Assembly: GCF_900114705.1 (NCBI RefSeq)
Contig: NZ_FOTW01000030.1
Span: 16,707-80,706, forward strand
Length of the DNA stretch: 64,000 nucleotides
DNA from: Rugamonas rubra
GTDB lineage: Bacteria > Pseudomonadota > Gammaproteobacteria > Burkholderiales > Burkholderiaceae_D
Direction: 5' to 3'
Of this stretch, positions 42,701 through 50,899 are shown piece by piece; positions within the stretch are counted from its first letter, which is position 1, and every line of letters begins with the position of its first letter. A program made the translations under genes and the position numbers. The notes under the pieces were generated by a model. That model was not told the DNA's origin. It ran no database searches and saw nothing but the letters and a program-made list of their open reading frames with translations.

Positions 42701-43650
42701 TGCGCCGCCTGGCTCTCGGCGGCGCGGCCGCCCTGCTGGCCTGCGCCTGGCTGCCCGCCTGCGCCACGTCGGCCACGGGCGCGACGGCGACGGTGGCGAC
42801 GGCGGCGGCGGTGACGCCCGCCGTCGTCTGGCGGGCGGCCGGCTTGCCGCAGGCGCGGCAGCTGGACCTGACGTCGGCGCGCACCGGCCAGCACTACCGC
42901 ATATTCCTCAGCGTGCCGGACACGGCGCCACCGCCGGCCGGCCATCCGGTCATCTACGTCCTCGACGGCAACGCCGCCTTCCCCAGCGCGGCCCTGATGG
43001 CGCGCACGGTGGCGCGCCGCAGCAAGGTGACCGGACTGCATGCGCCGGTGGTGGTCGGCATCGGCTACGCCGGCGCCGAGGACTACGACGAGCCCGCCCG
43101 CGCCCGCGACTACACGCCGCCGGCGGCCGGCAAGGCCGGCGCGGGTGAGGGTGGCGCCGATCTCTTCCTCGACTTCATCGAACAGGAACTGAAGCCCTTG
43201 ATACAGGCCAGCACGCCCATCGATACGCAACGGCAGGCCCTGTTCGGCCATTCGTATGGCGGCCTGTTCACACTGCACACCTTGTTCACCCGGCCGGCGG
43301 CGTTCCAGACCTATGTCGCCGCCAGCCCGTCGATCTGGTTCGCCGAACGCCACGTGCTGAGCGAGGTGCCGGGCCTGGCGGGGTCGCGCCAACACCAGCC
43401 GCAACTGTTGCTCACCGTGGGCGAGCTGGAGCAAGCGACCGCGCCGCCGTCCGCCAAGGCCGGCGAGCGCGGCACCGTGCTGGCGCAAAAGCGGATGGTG
43501 GACGAGGCGCGCGATCTAGCCACCCAGCTGGAGGCGCGGAAGCAGGCGCTGGGCCTGGAGCGTGTGCGCTTTATCGAGCTGCCGCGCGAGAACCATGGTT
43601 CCGCGCTGTTCCCGGCCCTGTCGCGCGGGCTGGAGTTCTTTCTAGATTGA
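42700..43650 (+). CDS. Siderophore esterase-like alpha/beta hydrolase (IroE/Fes type)
   Basis: 316 residues. A signal peptide or lipoprotein-like N-terminus (LLACAWLPACA) is followed by the alpha/beta fold: VIYVLDGNAAFP, VVVGIGY, the nucleophile elbow GHSYGG, and NHGS near the end giving the His. This is the IroE/BesA-type esterase set that hydrolyses triscatechol siderophores in the periplasm. The receptor stop overlaps its ATG (TGATG). It implies that the imported siderophore is an ester such as a catecholate lactone. Confidence 0.87.
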   Translation: MRRLALGGAAALLACAWLPACATSATGATATVATAAAVTPAVVWRAAGLPQARQLDLTSARTGQHYRIFLSVPDTAPPPAGHPVIYVLDGNAAFPSAALMARTVARRSKVTGLHAPVVVGIGYAGAEDYDEPARARDYTPPAAGKAGAGEGGADLFLDFIEQELKPLIQASTPIDTQRQALFGHSYGGLFTLHTLFTRPAAFQTYVAASPSIWFAERHVLSEVPGLAGSRQHQPQLLLTVGELEQATAPPSAKAGERGTVLAQKRMVDEARDLATQLEARKQALGLERVRFIELPRENHGSALFPALSRGLEFFLD

Positions 43651-43690
43651 GCATGGACGGGCGGTGGTGAATGATTCGGCGCCAAGTAGC

Positions 43691-43721
43691 GGAATTGGTC
43701 TCAGGAAGATGTGATACAGTC
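43691..43721. repeat. 31-base direct repeat, copy 1 (candidate promoter element)
   Basis: The sequence from GGAATTGG to TGATACAGTC recurs at 44381-44411 with six mismatches, and each copy lies 64-80 bases before a start codon (43801 and 44475). TGATACAGT resembles an extended -10 element. Confidence 0.6.
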
Positions 43722-43800
43722 AAAATTAAGTGTTCGGCATCAAGAAAATGTCACGAATACTCGCCCCGCAGTCACACATTGGTCTACCTGAGGACGATTC

Positions 43801-44265
43801 ATGCATCGATTCTTGACTTTTTTCATCGCAGCGCTGCTGCCCTTTTCCGCCTTTGCCGACAGCCCGTCCGACCGCCAAGCGGTGGAACGGGCCGTGCTCG
43901 ATTACATTGAATCGCAGCACAAAGCCGATCCGGAAATGATGCGGCGCGGCTTGGACAAGGAACTCGCCAAACGCACCTACTGGCAGGCGGAGGACGGCTC
44001 GGAATTCATCATGAAGACCGACTACGAGACGATGGTGAAGGTGGCCAGGACGTACAACAAGGACGGCAACAAGTTCCCGCCATCCCCCCGGGTCGAGATC
44101 AAGATCTTGGATATCGACAACCGGGTGGCGTCGGTCAAGTTGACGGCGGACGAGTGGATCGACCATATGCACCTGTACAAGACCGCCGGCAACGAATGGA
44201 AAATCCTCAACGTGCTGTGGCAGTACCATGACGCAAAAAGGCAGGTGAGCAAACCCAAGAAATAA
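43801..44265 (+). CDS. Secreted NTF2-like (lumazine-binding-like) small protein
   Basis: 154 residues. A signal peptide ends at FSAFADS (about residue 20). The mature part has the SnoaL/NTF2-like order: a helix AVERAVLDYIESQHKADPEMMRRGL, an EIKILDIDNRVASVKLTADEW strand pair and KTAGNEWKILNVLWQY. Such proteins are usually stand-alone and lack an assigned reaction. The segment between the two 31-base repeats (43722-44380) contains only this gene. Confidence 0.75.
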   Translation: MHRFLTFFIAALLPFSAFADSPSDRQAVERAVLDYIESQHKADPEMMRRGLDKELAKRTYWQAEDGSEFIMKTDYETMVKVARTYNKDGNKFPPSPRVEIKILDIDNRVASVKLTADEWIDHMHLYKTAGNEWKILNVLWQYHDAKRQVSKPKK

Positions 44266-44380
44266 GCGGGCGGTCGTTCGTCGAGCGTATCCCCTGCTCC
44301 TGCCGCGTGCAAGGCGGCGGGACCGCAGCTATTTCACCGGCACCAACCGCGAGCAGCAAGTTGGCCCGCATCGTGGAACA

Positions 44381-44411
44381 AGAATTGGCCGCTGGGAGAT
44401 GTGATACAGTC
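44381..44411. repeat. 31-base direct repeat, copy 2 (candidate promoter element)
   Basis: AGAATTGG ... TGATACAGTC, 690 bases from copy 1 and 64 bases before the ParA gene. Confidence 0.6.
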
Positions 44412-44474
44412 GCCTGGCCGCGACCGAAAAAACGTGATCGACCTGGAGCGCGCAGTAACTAACAGAGAGAAACC

Positions 44475-45506
44475 ATGGCTAAGAGGCTCGTCGTATTCAA
44501 CCATAAGGGGGGCGTAAGCAAGACGACCACCGTTTTCAACCTCGGCTGGATGCTTTCCAAAGGGCACAAAGTTCTGCTGGTCGATGCCGACAGCCAGTGC
44601 AATCTTTCGAGCCTCGTGCTGGGCGACGATTTCGAGAAGTACTATCTCGATGACGGAACCAGGCTCCAAAACATCAAGGACGGGGTCGCTCCGGCATTCC
44701 AAGGGAAGCCGGTACCCATCAGTGCGGTCAACTGCTTCAGCCCGCAGCGGGCACCCTCAATGTACCTCCTCGCCGGCCATGCCAACCTGTCGGAGTACGA
44801 CGCCGCGCTCACGTTCGCGCAGACGTCGAACAATGCCATTTCCACGCTACAGAATCTTCCCGGCGCCTTTTCCGAGTTGCTACGTCTGACGGAGGAAAAG
44901 TACTCCATCGACTACACGATTATCGATCTCAATCCGAGCCTGAGCTCGGTGAACCAAAACCTGTTCCTGTCCGCCCACGCGTTCCTTGTCCCCACCAACC
45001 CCGACCCGTTCTCGATCATGGCGCTGAATACGCTCCAAGTGGCGCTCCCGCGCTGGGTGGACTGGAAGAAAAACGCCGTGTCCCTTTTTGCCGATTCCGC
45101 TTACCCCTTGCTCGAAGGGGTTCCAAAATTCTGCGGCAGCATTATCCAGCGCTTCAACATCCGCAACGGAAAAGCGGCAAGACCGTATCGCGACAACATC
45201 GTCGAAATCAAGGAAAAACTCAGCGGCGACTTCTTTTCAGCAATGGCCAAGAGCGGGATGGTCTATACGGCAGAACAATACCGGCCTGATTTTATCGCGG
45301 CACAATACTGTTTGGCTGAGGTCCCGGATTTCCAGGGGCTGCTGCCAAAGTCGCAGCAGGCAGGCGTGCCGGTGTTCGAACTGACCGACCGTGAGATAGG
45401 AGAAACGGGACCTGTTCTAGCCGACATGCAAGAAAAGAGGCGTCTGTTCGCGGAGCAGTTTCTCGGTATGGCAGAAAAAATTACATCCCTGATGGAAAAT
45501 GCGTAA
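44475..45506 (+). CDS. ParA-family ATPase of a two-gene ParA-HEPN locus
   Basis: 343 residues. The deviant Walker A motif is KGGVSKTTTVFNLG (usual KGGVGKTT, one Gly to Ser) at residues 12-25, with VDADSQCNLSSL as switch and a Walker B-like IIDLNPSLSSVN near 155. ParA-type ATPases dimerise with ATP; chromosomal stand-alone copies are found in plasmid partitioning, carboxysome/flagellar positioning and in defence loci. No ParB or parS site is present. A short downstream overlap places a HEPN gene in the same transcript, which argues for a toxin or defence role rather than partitioning. Confidence 0.85.
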   Translation: MAKRLVVFNHKGGVSKTTTVFNLGWMLSKGHKVLLVDADSQCNLSSLVLGDDFEKYYLDDGTRLQNIKDGVAPAFQGKPVPISAVNCFSPQRAPSMYLLAGHANLSEYDAALTFAQTSNNAISTLQNLPGAFSELLRLTEEKYSIDYTIIDLNPSLSSVNQNLFLSAHAFLVPTNPDPFSIMALNTLQVALPRWVDWKKNAVSLFADSAYPLLEGVPKFCGSIIQRFNIRNGKAARPYRDNIVEIKEKLSGDFFSAMAKSGMVYTAEQYRPDFIAAQYCLAEVPDFQGLLPKSQQAGVPVFELTDREIGETGPVLADMQEKRRLFAEQFLGMAEKITSLMENA

Positions 45507-46107
45507 TTCGCTGACCCTATTTAATTCAAACATAGCGCAGGCGCGGGAAATTTCCGTGCTCTACGACTACCTAGTCGCCACAGTCGCGATCCCGCAGCAA
45601 TTCGACGACCTGCTACGTTCGCAGCTCGTCTACGCGGTCAGCGCGTTCGACAAGTTGATGCATGATCTCGTGCGGATTGGTATGGTCCAGTCCTTTATGG
45701 GTGTCCGCCCTCGGACAGGAAAATACCTGTCGGAACCCATCTCGATGCAGGTACATACCGAAATGGTCCAGGCCACCATTCCTCCCAAGGAACACGTGTT
45801 CGAACAGGCCCTTTTTCGAAAGTTCAAGGTCGTTTCCTTTCAGGACCCCGCCAAGATAGCAGACGGCCTCAGCTACATTTGGGACGAATCGCAGAAATGG
45901 CAAAAGATCGCCGCGTCACTTGGCATGCCAGACGCAGCAGTAAGAACGAGGCTGAAACTTATCGCCGACCGCAGAAATGCCATTGTCCACGAAGCCGACA
46001 TAGATCCGTCAACCAATACGAAATTCCCGATTGGCAAAGTTGAGTCGGAAGGTAGCCTGGATTTCCTCGGGGCCTGTGGCAACGCAATCGCCAATCTAGT
46101 TGCCTAA
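45499..46107 (+). CDS. HEPN-domain protein (RiboL-PSP-like), candidate RNase
   Basis: 202 residues, mostly helical. The Rx4-6H motif of HEPN RNases is present at residues 159-164 (RNAIVH) within RRNAIVHEAD, and QLVYAVSAFDKLMHDLVRIG at about 35-55 is the usual upstream helix pair. HEPN enzymes cleave RNA in abortive infection and toxin systems. The start ATG lies inside the ParA gene end (8-base overlap), so both should be made in fixed ratio. Target RNA unknown. Confidence 0.85.
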   Translation: MRNSLTLFNSNIAQAREISVLYDYLVATVAIPQQFDDLLRSQLVYAVSAFDKLMHDLVRIGMVQSFMGVRPRTGKYLSEPISMQVHTEMVQATIPPKEHVFEQALFRKFKVVSFQDPAKIADGLSYIWDESQKWQKIAASLGMPDAAVRTRLKLIADRRNAIVHEADIDPSTNTKFPIGKVESEGSLDFLGACGNAIANLVA

Positions 46108-46198
46108 TTATCCAGTCTCGTCTACCACACCGTACTAGGCCTTTGTCGCCAGGAATTCACCATTCCCGACCGGGACCAGACTCGTCGAGAAGCTTGGT

Positions 46199-47077
46199 TT
46201 ACTTGCCGACCTTCGGCGGCAGCGGTATCCACTCGGTCTCGCCCGGCACGGCGGCGAAGCGCTGCGCGGTCCAGTCCTCGCCGGCCTGCACCACGCGCTC
46301 CTTGCGCGAGGAGACGAAGTTCCAGAACAGGAAGCGGTGGCCGTCGAGCGGCTCGCCGCCGATCACCATGAACTGCGCGGCGCTGGCGGCGCGCACCAGC
46401 TGCGCGCTGCGCGTGTCGAGCAGCGCCATGGTGTGCAGCGCCAGCGGCACGCCGTCGATCTCCAGCTCGCCGCTGATCGGGTAGATCGCCGCCTCCTCGG
46501 GCAGGCTGGCCAGGCCCAGCTCCTGGCCGGCCTGCAGCGTCACGTCCAGATACAGGGTCTGGCTGTAGGTGGCCACCGGCGAGGTCTTGCCGAAGGCGGT
46601 GCCGATCAACACCTTGACGCGCGCGCCGTCGACGCTGAAGACGGGGATGTCGGCCGCCGGCGTGTGGACGAAGTTCGGCTCGTCCTCCTCGTGCGCGGCG
46701 GGCAGCGCGGCCCACAGCTGCAGGCCGTGGGTGCGGTGCGGCACGCCGACCAGATCCTTGGGCGTGCGCTCGGAGTGGACGATGCCGCGCCCGGCGGTCA
46801 TCCAGTTGATCGCGCCCGGTTCGATGCGCTGCACCGAGCCGATGCTGTCGCGGTGGTCGATCGCGCCTTCGAACAGATAGGTCACGGTAGCCAGGCCGAT
46901 GTGCGGGTGCGGCCGCACGTCGTGGTTGGCGTCGGCCGGCACGTCGACCGGGCCGAAGTGGTCGAAGAAGATGAAGGGGCCGACCGCCTGCTTGAGCGCC
47001 GACGGCAAATAGCGCCGCACGACGAAGCCGCCGCCGAGGTCCTTGTCGTGGCCCTTCAACACGCTGGCGATGCTCAT
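46199..47077 (-). CDS. Pirin-family protein (quercetinase-type cupin)
   Basis: 292 residues with two cupin domains. Metal ligands are in HPHIGLATVTYLFEG (two His) and TAGRGIVHSE (His and Glu). Bacterial pirins act as quercetin 2,3-dioxygenases or bind pyruvate dehydrogenase; the substrate is unknown here. Its ATG overlaps the OsmC stop codon (ATGA), so both belong to one transcript. Confidence 0.9.
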   Translation of the reverse strand: MSIASVLKGHDKDLGGGFVVRRYLPSALKQAVGPFIFFDHFGPVDVPADANHDVRPHPHIGLATVTYLFEGAIDHRDSIGSVQRIEPGAINWMTAGRGIVHSERTPKDLVGVPHRTHGLQLWAALPAAHEEDEPNFVHTPAADIPVFSVDGARVKVLIGTAFGKTSPVATYSQTLYLDVTLQAGQELGLASLPEEAAIYPISGELEIDGVPLALHTMALLDTRSAQLVRAASAAQFMVIGGEPLDGHRFLFWNFVSSRKERVVQAGEDWTAQRFAAVPGETEWIPLPPKVGK

Positions 47078-47481
47078 TTCGGCTCTCCCAGCACGGTGCT
47101 CACTTCGGTGGTCACGCTGGTCATCAGTTTGTGGACCGGGCATTTGTCGGCCACGGCCAGCAGCTCCTGGCGCTGGGCGTCGGTCAGCGGGCCGCCCAGG
47201 TGCAGGGTGGCGGCCAGGCGGTAGGTGCCGTGGCGCTCCTCGCTGGCGTCGCGCTCCATGCTCACTTCGACGTCTTCGAGCGGGATGCCTTTGCGCTTGG
47301 CGTACCAGACCAGGGTCAGCGCCTTGCAGGCGCTCAGCGCGGCGTCGTACAGGTCGTGCGGGGTCGGGCCTGCCTCGCTGCCGCCGACGTCCACGCCTTC
47401 GTCAACGGAAATCAGGTGGTTGCGGATATGTGCGACGTGGCGCATGGGCAGAGACTGGTCGCGGATGACTTTGATCGACAT
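47074..47481 (-). CDS. OsmC/Ohr-family peroxide-detoxifying protein
   Basis: 135 residues. Two conserved cysteines are visible, in LSACKALTL and DKCPVHK, the reactive pair of OsmC/Ohr proteins that reduce organic hydroperoxides with lipoyl partners. AAGGA lies 5 bases before ATG 47481. The DUF-like N-terminus with IRDQSLPMRHVAHIRNH places it with YhfA/OsmC-type. Pairing with a pirin suggests a redox-stress operon. Confidence 0.88.
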   Translation of the reverse strand: MSIKVIRDQSLPMRHVAHIRNHLISVDEGVDVGGSEAGPTPHDLYDAALSACKALTLVWYAKRKGIPLEDVEVSMERDASEERHGTYRLAATLHLGGPLTDAQRQELLAVADKCPVHKLMTSVTTEVSTVLGEPK

Positions 47482-47804
47482 GGTATTCCTTGCGTGCAAT
47501 ATAAGTGAATCGTCAATTTACACCGTTTCGCGCCACTTCGCCAATCTCCCATTGTGCCGAGGCGCGGCTTGGCCGTGGCGCGCGCGCGGACGGCGCGGCC
47601 TAAAACGGTGCGGGCGGACTCAGCATTTTGGTGCGGCGCGCCGCGATGACTGCCGCAGTTGCCCCCGCCCGCCCGGCGGCAGGCAAGCTTGTCGGATGGC
47701 AAACGGGTGGCATGCATATTGCGTCGGCTGTGGCAGGCGCGGGCCGCACGGCGGCGCGCGTCTATTTGCCGCCACCATTTTTCCAACCGAAGAGGACCCA
47801 CACG

Positions 47805-48362
47805 ATGCGAGCTTTCCCCGAATTCTTCAGCCTCCAGCAATGCAAACGCGGCCTGACGCTGGGCCTGGGTCTGGCCCTGCTACACGCCGCACCGTCCGCG
47901 CAGGCGGAGGAGATCAAGCGCACCGGCATCCCCGGCTCGAGCTTCCCGATCTCGACAACGGTGAGCGTGCCGGCCGGCAGTCGGCTGGTCTTCTTCAGCG
48001 GCAATCTGGCCGACGTGGCCAATCCGGACGCGCCCAAGGGCAGCATCGAAGCCTACGGCAACACCAACACGCAGACGCTGTCGATCCTGAAGAAGTTCGA
48101 GAAGCTGCTGGCGGCCGAGGGCTTGACCCTGGCCGACGTGGTCAAGGTCAACGTCTTCATGGCGGGCGACCCGGCGCTGGACGGCAAGATGGATTTCGCC
48201 GGCCTGAACGCGGCGTATGGGCAGTACTTCGGCAGCGCGGCGCAGCCGAACAAGCCGGTGCGCACGGCCTTGCAGGTGGCCGCGCTGCCGATGCCGGGCG
48301 GCCTGGTGGAGATCGAGATGACGGCGGCCAAGGCGCCGGCGGTGGCACGCGCCAAGAAGTAG
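47805..48362 (+). CDS. Exported RidA/YjgF-family protein
   Basis: 185 residues. An N-terminal signal peptide of about 35 residues (GLTLGLGLALLHAAPSAQA) is unusual for RidA proteins, which are normally cytoplasmic. The YjgF core shows SGNLADVANPD, AEGLTLADVVKVNVFM and RTALQVAALPMPGGLVEIEM; the Arg of RTALQVAALP is the catalytic residue of imine deaminases. The longer open frame from 47628 has no better start; AGAGGA precedes ATG 47805. Confidence 0.85.
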   Translation: MRAFPEFFSLQQCKRGLTLGLGLALLHAAPSAQAEEIKRTGIPGSSFPISTTVSVPAGSRLVFFSGNLADVANPDAPKGSIEAYGNTNTQTLSILKKFEKLLAAEGLTLADVVKVNVFMAGDPALDGKMDFAGLNAAYGQYFGSAAQPNKPVRTALQVAALPMPGGLVEIEMTAAKAPAVARAKK

Positions 48363-48369
48363 GATGGTT

Positions 48370-48389
48370 GGCTGCGTCCAGACGCAGCC
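48370..48389 (+). terminator. Hairpin just after the RidA-type gene
   Basis: GGCTGCGTCCAGACGCAGCC: 8-bp stem, 4-base loop, starting 8 bases after the stop. No T-run follows, so the terminator call is weak. Confidence 0.35.
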
Positions 48390-48407
48390 GTTCACCCCGC
48401 TCCCATC

Positions 48408-48499
48408 GGGTCTGGCCCCGCCGGGGTCTGCCCCGAATGCAGCTAAGTTCAGAAAACCCACCGCCGAAAATCGAGGGTCAGACCCTAAGGGTCTGACCC
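48408..48499. repeat. GGGTCTGACCC palindromic repeats, copies 3 and 4
   Basis: Copy 3 is a pair of similar boxes GGGTCTGGCCCC (48408-48419) and GGGGTCTGCCCC (48423-48434), in direct orientation. Copy 4 is GGGTCAGACCC (48475-48485) and GGGTCTGACCC (48489-48499) in inverted orientation. They fill the gap between the RidA gene and the end of the minus-strand operon. Confidence 0.75.
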
Positions 48500-48539
48500 T
48501 GGCTCTCTGCCTGTGGTTTGCTAGCCGCTGGCGCGCCGG

Positions 48540-50876
48540 CTAGACCAGCTTGCGGGCGACGCGGAAGCCGACGATGTCGTTGGCCAGCACGGCCGAGAAG
48601 CCGTTGCGCACCGCCGAGCGCAGATAGCGCGGGTTGTACAGCCAGGCGCCGCCGCGCAGCGCGCGCCGCACGCTGTCGCCGCCCTCCTCCCAAGGGCGGC
48701 CGTCGAGCGGCGCGCCCTGGTAGTTCTCGTGCACCACGTCCTGCACCCACTCCCACACGTTGCCGTGCATGTCGAACAGGCCCCAGGGGTTGGGCGCGTA
48801 GCTGCCCACCTTGCTGGTGCCCTGCACGTACTGGCCGCGCGGGCTGCCGTTGTAGGTGTAGTGGCCGTCGTAGTTGGCGCGCTCGGTGCTGATCTCGTCG
48901 CCGAAGCTGAAGGCGGTGCGGGTGCCGGCGCGGCAGGCGTACTCCCACTCGGCCTCGCTGGGCAGGCGGTACAGCTGGCCGGTGCGCTCGGACAGCCAGC
49001 GCAGGTACAGCTGGGCGTCGTTCCAGCTGACGCCGACCACCGGATGCTCGTCGCTCTGCGCGAAGCCGGGCGCGCGCCAGTCGGTGTCCGACAGCGACTC
49101 CCAGCCGGTGGCGCGGACGAACTGCTTCCACTGCCCCACCGTGACCGGGTGGCGGCCCAGCGCGAACGGCTGTTCGATGCCGACCCAGTGCTGCGGCGTT
49201 TCGCGCTCCAGCCAGCTCTTCTGCGCGCCGGCCTTGATGGCGACGGCCTGCTCGTGCTCCGGCGAGCCCATTTGGAAGCGCCCGGTGGGGATCAGCACCA
49301 GCTCGGGGCCGCTGCCGGCGCCGTCGAGGAAGCGGTCGCGCAGCACGCCGCTGGGGTCGGCGACGGGGCTGGCCGAGGTGGGCATCAGCGCCGCCAGTTC
49401 GGCGGCGTTGCGCGCGGCCAGCTGCTTGCGGTGGCGCTCCTGCTCGGTGCGGTAGGCCGCCTCCGCCTTCAACTGGTTGATCTTGCGCTGCTGCTCCTCC
49501 TTGGCCTCGCGCGCCTCCTTGGCGTCGGCCTCGCGGCGCGCCTGCAACTGCTCGCGCAGCTGCTGCTTGCGGATCTTGGCTGACTCCTCGGCCTCGGCGC
49601 GCTGCCTGGCCTCGAGCTCGCGGCGCTGCTTGTCGAGCTTGACCTTTTCGATCGCCGCCGCCTGCGCCGCCGCCTGGGCGGCGGCCTGCGCCTCGGCCAG
49701 CTTGCGCGCGTTCAGTTCGGCCTGGCGCTTCTGCTCGACGGCGCGGGCCTGTTCGGCCAGCGCGGCCTGCTCCGCTTCTTCCTTCCTGCGCTGCTGTTCG
49801 GCCAGGCGCGCGCGCTCGGCCTCGGCGGCCTGCTCGGCCAGCTCCTGCTCGTTCGGCCCGGCGGCGCGGCGCAGGCCGTCCAACAGCTCGGCCACGGTGG
49901 CGGGCCGGCGCTCCTGGGCGTAGGCGAAGCCGCTTTGCAGCACCTGCCACTGGCGCAGGTTCAGCGAGGCCGGCGCCGAGGGGTGGATGTCGGCCGTGCG
50001 CACGTCGTCGAAGGGCAGGCGGCCCTCCAGCATCTGGTAGACCATCACGGCGACGGCGTACACGTCGAGCCGTGGGCTGGGCTGGCGCGCGTGGGTGCCG
50101 GCCTCCGGCGCGCGGTAGCCGGCGGTGCCGGCGTTGGGCGTCTGCAGCCCGAGGCTGCTGCCGGCGCTGCGCGCGCGCGAGGCGATGCCGAAATCGAGCA
50201 GCTTGATCTCGCCGCGCTTGGTCAGGAAGACGTTGCCCGGCTTGATGTCGCGGTGCACCAGCTTGTGCTTGTCCCAAGCGTATTGCAGCGCGTGCGCCAC
50301 CGGCTCGACCAACTCGCAGATGCGTTCGAGCGGCAGCACGCCCTCGCGGGCGAGGAAGGCGTCCAGGTCCTCGCCCTCCAGGTATTCCATGATGATGAAG
50401 TAGCTGGCCGTGGCCGGGTCCTGCGCCCATTCGTAGACGCGGACGATGTTCTCGTGCGCCAGCTTGCGCGCCTGGGTCGCCTCCTCGATCAGCAGCTTGG
50501 CGTGGGTGGCGCTTTGCGTCAGCTGCGGCGGCAGGATCTTCAAGGCCACCATGTCGCTGTGGCCCAGCTCGGCGTGGGTGGCCAGGTCGGTGGCCTGCCA
50601 CACCTGGCCCATGCCGCCCATGCCGATCAGGCGTTCGAGCCGGTAGCGGCGGTTCTGCGGGCCGATCTCCTGGCCCGACATCAGCCCCAGCTCGGTGCCC
50701 TGGCGCGCGGCCGGCGGCGCCGAGGCGCCGGCAGTGGCCGCAGCGGCGCCGCCCGGCGGCGAATACTCGGCGTCGAGGATGGCGTTTTTGCGGCGGTCGA
50801 ACTCTTGCAAGCTCAGCAGGCCGTCGTCGTGCAAGGCGCGCAGTTCGCGGATCTTGTCTCTTGCTGTTTGCATCAT
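48540..50876 (-). CDS. SHOCT - Ser/Thr kinase - coiled coil - FGE-sulfatase fusion protein
   Basis: 778 residues (two possible starts, 50876 and 50873). SHOCT-like helices at 5-35 (IRELRALHDDGLLSLQEFDRRK), a complete kinase domain (about 60-330: VALKILPP, HRDIKPGNVFL, LLDFGIAS), a long Ala/Glu/Gln-rich coiled coil (about 340-500) and a C-terminal formylglycine-generating-enzyme-like domain (about 535-778: GRFQMGSPEHE, GVSWNDAQLYLRWLSE, DMHGNVWEWVQD, GFRVARKL). FGE-type domains in such kinases usually act as binding modules; whether this one oxidises Cys is unknown. HRD is intact, so it is an RD-type kinase. It lies 23 bases downstream of the SPFH-like gene. Confidence 0.9.
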   Translation of the reverse strand: MMQTARDKIRELRALHDDGLLSLQEFDRRKNAILDAEYSPPGGAAAATAGASAPPAARQGTELGLMSGQEIGPQNRRYRLERLIGMGGMGQVWQATDLATHAELGHSDMVALKILPPQLTQSATHAKLLIEEATQARKLAHENIVRVYEWAQDPATASYFIIMEYLEGEDLDAFLAREGVLPLERICELVEPVAHALQYAWDKHKLVHRDIKPGNVFLTKRGEIKLLDFGIASRARSAGSSLGLQTPNAGTAGYRAPEAGTHARQPSPRLDVYAVAVMVYQMLEGRLPFDDVRTADIHPSAPASLNLRQWQVLQSGFAYAQERRPATVAELLDGLRRAAGPNEQELAEQAAEAERARLAEQQRRKEEAEQAALAEQARAVEQKRQAELNARKLAEAQAAAQAAAQAAAIEKVKLDKQRRELEARQRAEAEESAKIRKQQLREQLQARREADAKEAREAKEEQQRKINQLKAEAAYRTEQERHRKQLAARNAAELAALMPTSASPVADPSGVLRDRFLDGAGSGPELVLIPTGRFQMGSPEHEQAVAIKAGAQKSWLERETPQHWVGIEQPFALGRHPVTVGQWKQFVRATGWESLSDTDWRAPGFAQSDEHPVVGVSWNDAQLYLRWLSERTGQLYRLPSEAEWEYACRAGTRTAFSFGDEISTERANYDGHYTYNGSPRGQYVQGTSKVGSYAPNPWGLFDMHGNVWEWVQDVVHENYQGAPLDGRPWEEGGDSVRRALRGGAWLYNPRYLRSAVRNGFSAVLANDIVGFRVARKLV

Positions 50877-50899
50877 CTAATCGTGTCGGGCCGATTCCA

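Noticed and set aside
44475..45506. Plasmid partition locus
   Set aside because: No ParB, no parS-like repeats and no replication gene; the partner is a HEPN protein.
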